NCBI RefSeq assembly: GCF_965118895.1
Contig: NZ_CBCPJJ010000018.1
Span: 94,160-158,159 of the forward strand
DNA length: 64,000 nucleotides
Source of the DNA: Rahnella inusitata_A
GTDB taxonomy: Bacteria > Pseudomonadota > Gammaproteobacteria > Enterobacterales > Enterobacteriaceae
Reading direction: 5' to 3'
Part shown: positions 42,262 to 49,790 of the stretch, piece after piece
Layout: each line of letters begins with the position of its first letter
Numbering within the stretch: the stretch's first letter is position 1
The notes under the pieces: model-generated
Database searches by the model: none
Told to the model about the DNA's origin: nothing
Seen by the model: the letters and a program-made list of their open reading frames with translations, nothing else
Translations under genes and position numbers: made by a program

Positions 42262-42768
42262 TTATTGATACAACTTACCGAATATTTCCAGATGCGTCAG
42301 GTACATGCGCGTATCGAATTCTAACTGATGATAGTCGGGCGTCATATGACAGCACAGGCTGTAGAATGCTTTGTTGTGATCTTTCTCTTTCAGATGCGCC
42401 AGTTCGTGCACCACGATCATCTTCAGAAAGGGTTCCGGCGCGCTTTTAAAGACAGTCGCGACGCGGATTTCCGCCTTGGCTTTCAGCTTACCGCCCTGAA
42501 TGCGCGATATAGCGGTATGCAGCCCCAGCGCGTGCTTCATCACGTGGATTTTGTTGTCGTAGGCCACTTTACTTAACGGCGATGAACTGCGCAGAAACTG
42601 GTTTTTCAGGTCCAGCGTATACTGATAGAGCGATTTGTCGGTGGTCAGCTCGTGCGGTTGCGGATATCGCGTCAGCAATACTTTACCCAAACGTTCCTGG
42701 TCGATTAACTGACGCACCTGAGCCTGAAGATGCTCGGGATAGCCTTGCAGATAGGTCAATTCAGGCAT
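42262..42768 (-). CDS. ygjP: YgjP-like metallopeptidase-fold protein
   Basis: The 168-residue product has the zinc motif HELAHLKEKDHNKAFY, a WLM/M48-like HExxH with a downstream His, and the family block KLKAKAEIRVATVF. It matches E. coli YgjP. Its proteolytic activity and targets are not established. It is divergent from rlmG. Confidence 0.92.
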   Translation of the reverse strand: MPELTYLQGYPEHLQAQVRQLIDQERLGKVLLTRYPQPHELTTDKSLYQYTLDLKNQFLRSSSPLSKVAYDNKIHVMKHALGLHTAISRIQGGKLKAKAEIRVATVFKSAPEPFLKMIVVHELAHLKEKDHNKAFYSLCCHMTPDYHQLEFDTRMYLTHLEIFGKLYQ

Positions 42769-42939
42769 AACTGGTTGCTTTGTCTCTTATTGACGGGAAA
42801 AAGGTGCCGCAGCGGAAAGCGTGGATTTTGGCGCGATCGCAGGGATCCGGCAGATAAACCCCTTTTTAACTGAAAAAACATTTTACTGATAGCCCAATTT
42901 AGGGGATAAACAGCGCAAATTGAATATTGAGGAGGGCCA

Positions 42940-44091
42940 ATGAGCCAATTCGAAACCGAAGTAGGTGGTCAGTTGCTGCAACTGAGTCTGGAACGTTATC
43001 CGCAGGACGAAGCGGCAACGCAGTTGCAGGCCTGGGAAGCGGCCGATGAATATCTGCTGCAAACCCTGAACACCGCTGAGCTCAATGGCCGTCCGCTGCT
43101 GATTTTCAACGATGCGTTTGGTGCGCTGGCCTGTGCGTTACAGGAATTTAATCCAACCAGCATTAATGACTCTTTCATGAGCCAGCTGGCGACCCGCCAT
43201 AACCTGCGTCTGAACGGGTTTGATGAAGACGCGGTGGCCGCGCAAAGCAGCCTGGTACCGTTGCCGATCAATCCTGGTCTGGTCATCATCAAAGTACCAA
43301 AAACGCTGGCGCTGCTCGAACAGCAACTGCTGGCCCTGCGCGAAGTCGTCACGCCGGACACGCAGATTATCGCCGGTGCGAAAGCCCGAGATATCCATAC
43401 CTCGACGCTGCAACTTTTCGAAAAAATCCTAGGCCCGACCAAAACCAGTCTGGCATGGAAAAAAGCGCGTCTAATCCATTGTGAAGCCACGTTACCTGCA
43501 CAGGCCGCCGAGCCGGTGATCGCCGAATGGGCGCTGGATGACAGTGAGTTCCGCATTTCCAATCACGCGAACGTGTTCTCACGCGGCGGTCTGGATATCG
43601 GCGCGCGTTTCTTCATGCAACATCTGCCGGAAGGCATCGAAGGGCGCATGGTGGATTTAGGCTGCGGTAACGGTGTGATCGGCATGACCGCGCTGGCACT
43701 GAACCCGGACGCCGAAATGCTGTTTGTGGATGAATCCTACATGGCAGTGGAATCGAGCCGCATCAACGTTGAAAACAATTTGCCGCAGGATGTCAGCCGC
43801 TGTCATTTCGAAGTGAACAATATGCTGGCCGGTGTCGAGCGCGAAACGCTGGACGCGGTGCTGTGTAACCCGCCGTTCCATCAGGGCACCGTGGTCAGTG
43901 ATGACACTGCATGGCGTATGTTCTGTGATGCCAAACGTTGCCTGCAAACCGGCGGCGAACTGCGTATCGTCGGTAACCGCCATCTGGATTACTACCAGAA
44001 ACTGCGCCGTTTGTTCGGTAACTGCACCACTATCGCCACCAATCAGAAGTTCGTGATTTTGCGCGCGGTGAAGACGGCGTCACAGCATTGA
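42940..44091 (+). CDS. rlmG: 23S rRNA (guanine-1835-N2) methyltransferase RlmG
   Basis: RlmG methylates G1835 of 23S rRNA. The 383-residue product has two methyltransferase-like halves; the C-terminal one is catalytic with the SAM loop VDLGCGNGVIG (near residue 237) and the N2-guanine motif CNPPFHQG. GAGG precedes the ATG. It is convergent with fadH and adjacent to ygjP, as in E. coli. Confidence 0.95.
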   Translation: MSQFETEVGGQLLQLSLERYPQDEAATQLQAWEAADEYLLQTLNTAELNGRPLLIFNDAFGALACALQEFNPTSINDSFMSQLATRHNLRLNGFDEDAVAAQSSLVPLPINPGLVIIKVPKTLALLEQQLLALREVVTPDTQIIAGAKARDIHTSTLQLFEKILGPTKTSLAWKKARLIHCEATLPAQAAEPVIAEWALDDSEFRISNHANVFSRGGLDIGARFFMQHLPEGIEGRMVDLGCGNGVIGMTALALNPDAEMLFVDESYMAVESSRINVENNLPQDVSRCHFEVNNMLAGVERETLDAVLCNPPFHQGTVVSDDTAWRMFCDAKRCLQTGGELRIVGNRHLDYYQKLRRLFGNCTTIATNQKFVILRAVKTASQH

Positions 44092-44110
44092 TTTGAATGA
44101 TGTCTTCAGC

Positions 44111-44138
44111 AAAAAAGCCGCTCACGCGGCTTTTTTTT
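44111..44138. terminator. Bidirectional terminator between rlmG and fadH
   Basis: GCCGC (44117-44121) pairs with GCGGC (44126-44130); six A before and eight T after extend the stem and give U-tails in both directions. It lies 20 bases after rlmG and 14 bases before the fadH stop. Confidence 0.9.
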
Positions 44139-44151
44139 CATCTGTACTTTC

Positions 44152-46188
44152 TCAGATTGCCAGCGCCAGCCGGGTGCCTTGTTCTATGGCGCGGCGGGCA
44201 TCGAGTTCGAGCGCAACGTCCGCGCCGCCAATCAGGTGCACGGTTTTTCCGGCTTCCTGCAGAGGCTGATACAAGGCGCGCTGTGGTTCCTGTCCGGCGC
44301 AGATAATGATGTTATCCACCACCAGACATACCGGTTCACCGTTCATAATCAGATGCAATCCTGCGTCGTCGATGCGTTCGTAGCTGACGCCATTTTGCAT
44401 TTTCACGCCGCGCTGCAACAGACTGGCGCGGTGGATCCAACCGGTAGTTTTACCGAGTCCTGCGCCGACTTTAGTGGTTTTGCGTTGCAGCAAAACGATA
44501 TCCCGCGCTGCCGGTTCCGGCTGCGGGCCTTGTGGCGCAAGGCCGCCGCGCTGGGTGAGCGTCTGATCGATCCCCCATTCATGACTGAACGCGCGGCTGC
44601 TAAGGCTCGACGATGTGCCGTTGTGGATCAGGTATTCGGCGGTATCAAACCCAATTCCGCCTGCACCGATAATCGCCACGCGGTTGCCGACCGGTTTTTT
44701 ATCGCGCAGCACGTCGAGATAGGTCAGCACGCTCGGGTGACTGATACCCGGAATGTCCGGCAAACGCGGCGAGATGCCGCAGGCGAGGATCACCTCGTCA
44801 TAGCCGGTCAACTGGCTGGCGCTAACTGTTTCGCCAAGGCGCACCGTCACACCGAGTAACGCCAGCTGGCGCGAGTAGTAGCGCAGGGTCTGATAAAACT
44901 CCTCTTTGCCAGGAATTTGTTTAGCAATATTAAACTGCCCACCAATTTCATGGTGGGCCTCAAACAGCGTGACCTGATGTCCGCGGCTGGCGGCCGTCGT
45001 TGCGAAAGCCAGACCCGCAGGGCCGGAGCCGACCACGGCGAGGCGTTTAGGCGCTGGCGCGGGGGTCACTGGCATCTGCGTTTCATGGCAGGCGCGTGGG
45101 TTTACCAGACAGGACGTCACTTCGCCGACGAAAATCTGATCCAGACACGCCTGATTGCAGCCGATGCAGGTATTAATTTCATCCGCCCGGCCCTGCGCCG
45201 CTTTCTCGACAAACGCCGGATCGGCGAGGAACGGGCGCGCCATCGAAACCATATCGGCACAGCCTTCGGCGAGAATTTTCTCCGCGACGTCCGGATCGTT
45301 GATGCGGTTGGTGGTGATGAGTGGAATGCCGACTTTGCCCATCAGCCTTTGGGTTACCCAGCTGAATGCCGCGCGGGGCACCCTAGTAGCGATGGTGGGA
45401 ATACGCGCTTCGTGCCAGCCGATACCGGTATTAATAATGCTCGCCCCTGCCTGCTCGATGCGTTGCGCCAGTATTTCGACCTCCTGCCAGTCCGACCCTT
45501 CCTCCACCAGATCCAGCATCGACAGGCGGTAAATGATGATAAATTCCAGTCCGCACGTTTCGCGCACGCGGCGCACCGCTTCGGTCGCGAAGCGCATGCG
45601 ATTTTCCACGCTGCCGCCCCAGCGGTCGGTGCGCTGGTTGGTTCTGGCGGCCAGAAACTGATTAATCAGATAGCCTTCCGAACCCATGATTTCCACGCCG
45701 TCGTAGCCAGACTCTTTGGCAAGCAGAGCACAGCGGGCGAAATCTTCCAGCGTTGTTTCGATCTGTTCTTCGCTCAGCGCATGAGGCGTGAAGCGGTTAA
45801 TCGGTGCCTGAAGGGCAGAGGGCGCGACCGGATGAGGCTGGTAGCTGTAGCGACCGGCATGCAGAATTTGCAGTGCGATTTTGCCTCCGGCGGCATGTAC
45901 GGCACGGGTCACCACGCGGTGATGTGTGATGTGTTCCTGTTCTGCCAGAATCGAACCGCCCTGATACACAACGCCCTGCGCATTGGGTGAAATGCCGCCG
46001 GTGACGATTAGCCCGACGCCCGCCGCCGCGCGCTCGGCATAAAACGCTGCCAGCCGCTCCGGCCCGTCCTCCAGCTCTTCAAGTCCGGTGTGCATGGATC
46101 CCATCAGCACGCGGTTTTTCAGCTGCGTAAAACCTAAATCCAGCGGCGCCAGCAGGTGCGGATAAAACGGCGAATCGCGTTCAGTCAT
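44152..46188 (-). CDS. fadH: 2,4-dienoyl-CoA reductase FadH
   Basis: FadH reduces 2,4-dienoyl-CoA with NADPH, allowing oxidation of unsaturated fatty acids. The 678-residue product is an old-yellow-enzyme TIM barrel (TQLKNRVLMGSMHTGLEE) with [4Fe-4S] cysteines in CIGCNQAC and SCLVNPRAC, followed by FAD (VVGSGPAGLAFAT) and NADPH (IIGAGGIGFDTAEYL) domains. A nearly consensus CRP site stands 80 bases before the start. Confidence 0.96.
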   Translation of the reverse strand: MTERDSPFYPHLLAPLDLGFTQLKNRVLMGSMHTGLEELEDGPERLAAFYAERAAAGVGLIVTGGISPNAQGVVYQGGSILAEQEHITHHRVVTRAVHAAGGKIALQILHAGRYSYQPHPVAPSALQAPINRFTPHALSEEQIETTLEDFARCALLAKESGYDGVEIMGSEGYLINQFLAARTNQRTDRWGGSVENRMRFATEAVRRVRETCGLEFIIIYRLSMLDLVEEGSDWQEVEILAQRIEQAGASIINTGIGWHEARIPTIATRVPRAAFSWVTQRLMGKVGIPLITTNRINDPDVAEKILAEGCADMVSMARPFLADPAFVEKAAQGRADEINTCIGCNQACLDQIFVGEVTSCLVNPRACHETQMPVTPAPAPKRLAVVGSGPAGLAFATTAASRGHQVTLFEAHHEIGGQFNIAKQIPGKEEFYQTLRYYSRQLALLGVTVRLGETVSASQLTGYDEVILACGISPRLPDIPGISHPSVLTYLDVLRDKKPVGNRVAIIGAGGIGFDTAEYLIHNGTSSSLSSRAFSHEWGIDQTLTQRGGLAPQGPQPEPAARDIVLLQRKTTKVGAGLGKTTGWIHRASLLQRGVKMQNGVSYERIDDAGLHLIMNGEPVCLVVDNIIICAGQEPQRALYQPLQEAGKTVHLIGGADVALELDARRAIEQGTRLALAI

Positions 46189-46267
46189 GGAATTCTCTTA
46201 AGTGGTCGGAGGAGATGAATTCAATTTAGCGGGTGGCGGAAGAATTGGAAAGCGGGCACGCAATGAT

Positions 46268-46283
46268 TGTGAGCTGTATCACT
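46268..46283 (-). promoter_or_regulatory. CRP site upstream of fadH
   Basis: TGTGAGCTGTATCACT matches TGTGA-N6-TCACA at nine of ten positions. Its centre is about 87 bases before the fadH start. Catabolite control of a fatty-acid oxidation gene is plausible. Confidence 0.6.
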
Positions 46284-46581
46284 TTGGCTAAAACGGGGAA
46301 AATTATTAACGCTTCAAAATATTATTAATCAGGCTTATTTAATTAAAATATTAATTAGTGAGGAGGCGAATGATTGCGAATTAGCAGACAAATTCATTCT
46401 TTCACTGTTTTTACACAAGATTGATGAGATGCAGGTTGTTTATTTTTAACATTTTTTTCCTAAGTCATGCGGATTAAGAATATTCTTATAAAAACACCTG
46501 GAATCGATTCAGTTCGGGTTAGAGCTGGACTAGGCTGGAGCTGCTTCACCCTAAAATTCAATTCTAACCTGGATATATACT
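46284..46581. other. AT-rich divergent region fadH / rpfF
   Basis: About 300 bases without a gene. The part 46300-46380 is very AT-rich (runs such as TTAATTAAAATATTAATTA), as in H-NS-bound promoters. A perfect 14-base palindrome TAAGAATATTCTTA lies at 46475-46488, 94 bases before rpfF. I see no definite -35/-10 pair. Confidence 0.5.
46475..46488 (+). promoter_or_regulatory. 14-base palindrome upstream of rpfF
   Basis: TAAGAATATTCTTA is a perfect palindrome in the only intergenic region that can drive rpfF. It has the size of a dimeric regulator site. No known consensus is assigned. Confidence 0.4.
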
Positions 46582-47448
46582 ATGAATCTTATTGACCATA
46601 CAGCCTGCCGTCCGTTTACCGAAGCCGGGCACTTGTCGCAAATTGCTGCCTATTATGAAGAAGGCCGTAATGTCATGTGGATGATGCTCAGGTCTTATCC
46701 ACGTCCTTGTTTTAATCAGGAGCTTATCGAAGACATCATGACGCTGACCTACGCTGCGAAAGCGTCCGGGCTGCGTTTCGATTTTTGGGTGACCGGTTCG
46801 CTGGTGCCCAATATGTACAACGTGGGAGGTGATCTCAGTTTCTTTGTGGATTCTATCGTTAATAACAAGCGCGAAGCGTTGCGTGCCTACGCCAGAGCCT
46901 GTGTGGACTGCGTACACGCCGCCGCGCGGGGATTTGATGTCGGTGCCATCAGTTTGTCGATGATCGAAGGAACCGCGCTGGGCGGCGGGTTTGAAGCGGC
47001 ACTGGCGCACCATTACGTGCTGGCGCAAAACACGGCCCGTATGGGATTTCCTGAAATCGCGTTTAACCTGTTCCCTGGCATGGGCGGTTATTCACTGGTC
47101 TCACGAAAAGCCGGTATGCGGCTGGCGGAGGAGCTGATTACCACCGGTGAATCGCATACGGCGGAATGGTTTGAAAGCCGCGGGTTAGTGGATGTTCTGT
47201 TCCAGCCTGGTGAGGCATTCAATGCCACGCGTACCTTTATGGATACGCTGCGGCCAAAGCTCAACGGGATCCGGGCGATGATCCGGGCACGTCAGCGCGT
47301 ATTGCAGCTGTCGCGTTCGGAGCTGATGGATATCACTGAAGACTGGGTGGATGCCGCTTTTACTCTGGAGGAGAAGGATCTGAGTTATATGGAGCGGCTG
47401 GTCATGCTGCAAAACCGGCATACGGCGTCCTTGCGTAAAACCGGCTAG
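46582..47448 (+). CDS. rpfF: RpfF-like diffusible signal factor synthase
   Basis: The 288-residue product is a crotonase-fold enzyme of the RpfF type, which makes cis-2-unsaturated fatty acid signals (DSF/BDSF) by dehydrating 3-hydroxyacyl-ACP and releasing the acid. Both catalytic glutamates are present, Glu138 in LGGGFEAALAHH and Glu158 in ARMGFPEIAFNLFPGMG, 20 residues apart as in Xanthomonas RpfF (Glu141/Glu161). An ordinary enoyl-CoA hydratase would not have the GFEAAL...NLFPGMGGYS pattern. The start follows a weak GGA. It converges on the PAS-GGDEF-EAL gene, the arrangement known for rpfF/rpfR in Burkholderia and Cronobacter. Confidence 0.88.
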   Translation: MNLIDHTACRPFTEAGHLSQIAAYYEEGRNVMWMMLRSYPRPCFNQELIEDIMTLTYAAKASGLRFDFWVTGSLVPNMYNVGGDLSFFVDSIVNNKREALRAYARACVDCVHAAARGFDVGAISLSMIEGTALGGGFEAALAHHYVLAQNTARMGFPEIAFNLFPGMGGYSLVSRKAGMRLAEELITTGESHTAEWFESRGLVDVLFQPGEAFNATRTFMDTLRPKLNGIRAMIRARQRVLQLSRSELMDITEDWVDAAFTLEEKDLSYMERLVMLQNRHTASLRKTG

Positions 47449-47477
47449 CAGCAGACAGAAAAAGCCCGTCACTGGCG

Positions 47478-49496
47478 CTATTTCTGTTTTGCTTTATGTT
47501 TAAACACATTGGGTGAAGCAACGTTTTTATCATCAAGCCAGTGCTCCAGCTCAATCGCGGGCATTGGCTTGGCGTAAAGAAAGCCCTGTTTACTGTCCAC
47601 GCCGATTTCATCGATAAGCTTCTCTTCTTCCACCGTTTCCACGCCTTCCGCCACGACCGTCAGTTGCAACGTTTTAGCCACCGCCACAATCGCCCGGACC
47701 AGCGCCTGCGAAACCGGATCGTTATTGATCCCACGAACAAAACTCTGATCAAGCTTGATGCAGTCCAGCGGTATACGCGCCAGCTGTGACAGCGAAGAAT
47801 ACCCAGTGCCGAAATCATCCAGATGCACCTGCGCGCCCAGTTTATGAAGCTGATTGATCATCGCCACGGCGGCACTTTCATCTTCCACCAGACAGCTTTC
47901 GGTCAACTCAAAATCCAGCAGGCAGCCCTTCATGCCGGAGGTCTTCATCGCTTCGGCGAGCGTGGTGATAAAGGAGCCGTTATTAAGCTGACGGCCGGAA
48001 AGATTCACCGCCACCCGCAGATTGAGGCCTTTTTTCTGCCATTCCGTTGCCTGACGTGTCGCGGTTTCGATCACCCATTTGCCCAGCGGCGTAATCAGCC
48101 CGGATTCTTCGGCGTAAGGGATAAAGCTTTGCGGCTGAATCAGTCCGCGTTCCGGCGACTGCCAGCGCAGCAGAGCTTCAACGCTGTTGACCGCCCCGTA
48201 AAGCGAGACTTTCGGCTGGTAATACAGCACCAGCTGATCTTTCTCGGCCAGCGCCTTTCGCAAATGTGTGTCCAGCCACATATATTCGGCGGCTTTCTGA
48301 TTCATTTCCGGCGAGAAAACGCAGTATGAGTTTTTGCCTTTTTCCTTGGCCACGTACATTGCGGTATCGGCGTTTTGCAGCAGAGTATCACCGTCGATGC
48401 CGTGTTCCGGGCAGATAGCAATCCCACCGGAACAGCCGGTATACACTTCGATAAGTCCGATACGAAACGGCATGCTCAGACGTTGTAAAACCCGCTGGCT
48501 CAGTGCTTCCAGCGTTTTGATTTCAGCCTGGGTGCTGAGAATAATAAATTCATCGCCGCCGAGTCGGGCAAGCTTATCGTTGGTTGACAGGCAATCCTGA
48601 ATGGCATCGGATACCGCGCGCAGCAGGTGGTCACCAAACATGTGCCCGTAAGCATCGTTCACTTTTTTGAAATTATCGAGATCAAGATAAATCAGCCCGA
48701 CTTTATTCTCACCCCGGTCTTTTAGCGCGGTGGCCAGGGATTCCTGCAACGCATTACGGTTGGCAAAGCCGGTAACCAGATCGGTGTTGGCGAGAACGCG
48801 TAACCGTTCCTGCGCTTTGCGTTCGTCGGTGATATCAGACCCCGAGCAGATCAGATATTTTTGCTGTTTTCCGCTGCCGCTGTGGACGAATTTATTACGG
48901 AACAGGAACAGACGCTGGCCTTTAACGGTGTTGATCCAGCGTTCGACCTCATAAGATTGCTGATGCTGAAAGAAGCTGGTGATGTTCTGGCGTGAGGCCA
49001 GGCCTTCTTCCATCGACATGAATAAATCGTAGGCGCTGCGTCCAATTACATCGACTTCGCGCAGGCCGGTATACTCTTCGCTCAGCCGGTTGAAACGGTG
49101 GATTTTGCCTTCCTGATCGATAATCACAATCACCGAATTTGCCTCAGAAACCACCTGTTCGGCAAATGTCAGCCCGACTTCTAAATCATGTGCGACGGAT
49201 TCAGTGTCCTGATACGCCGATGCGGTGCCCGCCCAGACCTGACTGTCAATTTTGCGGCCCACCAGATACAGGCGAACGGAGGATCCGAACAGAGTAATGT
49301 CCAGCGTGAAACTTGAGGTGATCCCGGTCAGTTGTCGGATCTTTCCTGCCTGCCATTGTGTCAGGGAGATGGCGACGTTGACGATGCCTTTCTCAGCAGA
49401 TAACTCCAGTGCATTGCTGTCTGAACCCAGTCGCCAGTATGGGCGGGGCGTACCGAAATGCAGGTACAGGATGGAGGCATCTTGTGAGTCGACCAT
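47478..49496 (-). CDS. rpfR: RpfR-like PAS-GGDEF-EAL DSF receptor
   Basis: RpfR binds cis-2 fatty acid signals through its PAS domain and adjusts cyclic-di-GMP. The 672-residue product has an N-terminal ~95-residue domain matching the RpfF-interaction (FI) region, a PAS domain (about 105-220), GGDEF with intact RLGGDEF (313-317), and EAL with intact EALLRW (440-442) and DDFGTGYSS (560-568). The c-di-GMP inhibitory RxxD site before GGDEF reads STND, so Arg is missing. The ATG at 49496 is chosen because GGAG stands eight bases upstream and the protein then begins at the FI domain; the open frame continues 45 codons upstream without similarity. Confidence 0.87.
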   Translation of the reverse strand: MVDSQDASILYLHFGTPRPYWRLGSDSNALELSAEKGIVNVAISLTQWQAGKIRQLTGITSSFTLDITLFGSSVRLYLVGRKIDSQVWAGTASAYQDTESVAHDLEVGLTFAEQVVSEANSVIVIIDQEGKIHRFNRLSEEYTGLREVDVIGRSAYDLFMSMEEGLASRQNITSFFQHQQSYEVERWINTVKGQRLFLFRNKFVHSGSGKQQKYLICSGSDITDERKAQERLRVLANTDLVTGFANRNALQESLATALKDRGENKVGLIYLDLDNFKKVNDAYGHMFGDHLLRAVSDAIQDCLSTNDKLARLGGDEFIILSTQAEIKTLEALSQRVLQRLSMPFRIGLIEVYTGCSGGIAICPEHGIDGDTLLQNADTAMYVAKEKGKNSYCVFSPEMNQKAAEYMWLDTHLRKALAEKDQLVLYYQPKVSLYGAVNSVEALLRWQSPERGLIQPQSFIPYAEESGLITPLGKWVIETATRQATEWQKKGLNLRVAVNLSGRQLNNGSFITTLAEAMKTSGMKGCLLDFELTESCLVEDESAAVAMINQLHKLGAQVHLDDFGTGYSSLSQLARIPLDCIKLDQSFVRGINNDPVSQALVRAIVAVAKTLQLTVVAEGVETVEEEKLIDEIGVDSKQGFLYAKPMPAIELEHWLDDKNVASPNVFKHKAKQK

Positions 49497-49687
49497 GAAT
49501 GTTTCTCCGCAAAGAACGCAAAACGCCGGCTTTGTGCGAACCTGGCGACAGTCAGCACAGACGGAGCTTACTCTGTTCGGCCCACTCGCAACGCTCCGCA
49601 TCCGGCGGATAAAGGCAAAAGGGCATAACACATTGAAATTAAGGTTAGCAACTGTCCGTTATATATCCAGTCTGCGGACAGAAATTG

Positions 49688-49736
49688 CCGTTGAGCACCG
49701 GGGCGCGGGTTGCCTTGCATCGTCAGTGCTCAACGG
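49688..49736. repeat. Inverted repeat downstream of bglX (first)
   Basis: CCGTTGAGCAC (49688-49698) and GTGCTCAACGG (49726-49736) are perfect 11-base arms around a 27-base loop. It lies in the 294-base gap between the rpfR start and bglX end. Confidence 0.6.
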
Positions 49737-49746
49737 GCTTTTGACC

Positions 49747-49778
49747 GATTTCCGGGCCTGTGTTCTGACCCGGAAATC
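49747..49778 (-). terminator. Probable bglX terminator hairpin
   Basis: GATTTCCGGG (49747-49756) and CCCGGAAATC (49769-49778) form a perfect ten base-pair stem with a 12-base loop, 12 bases after the bglX stop. There is no T-run on the minus strand, so it may stop transcription poorly or act as a 3'-end stabiliser. Confidence 0.5.
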
Positions 49779-49790
49779 ACTTTCGAAAAA

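Noticed and set aside
46582..47448. The crotonase gene considered as an ordinary enoyl-CoA hydratase for fadH
   Set aside because: The GFEAAL...NLFPGMGGYS pattern and the convergent receptor gene fit RpfF better than FadB-like or PaaG-like hydratases.
49497..49631. A 45-codon upstream extension of the rpfR frame
   Set aside because: It has no similarity to the family, precedes the RpfF-interaction domain, and the ATG at 49496 has its own GGAG.
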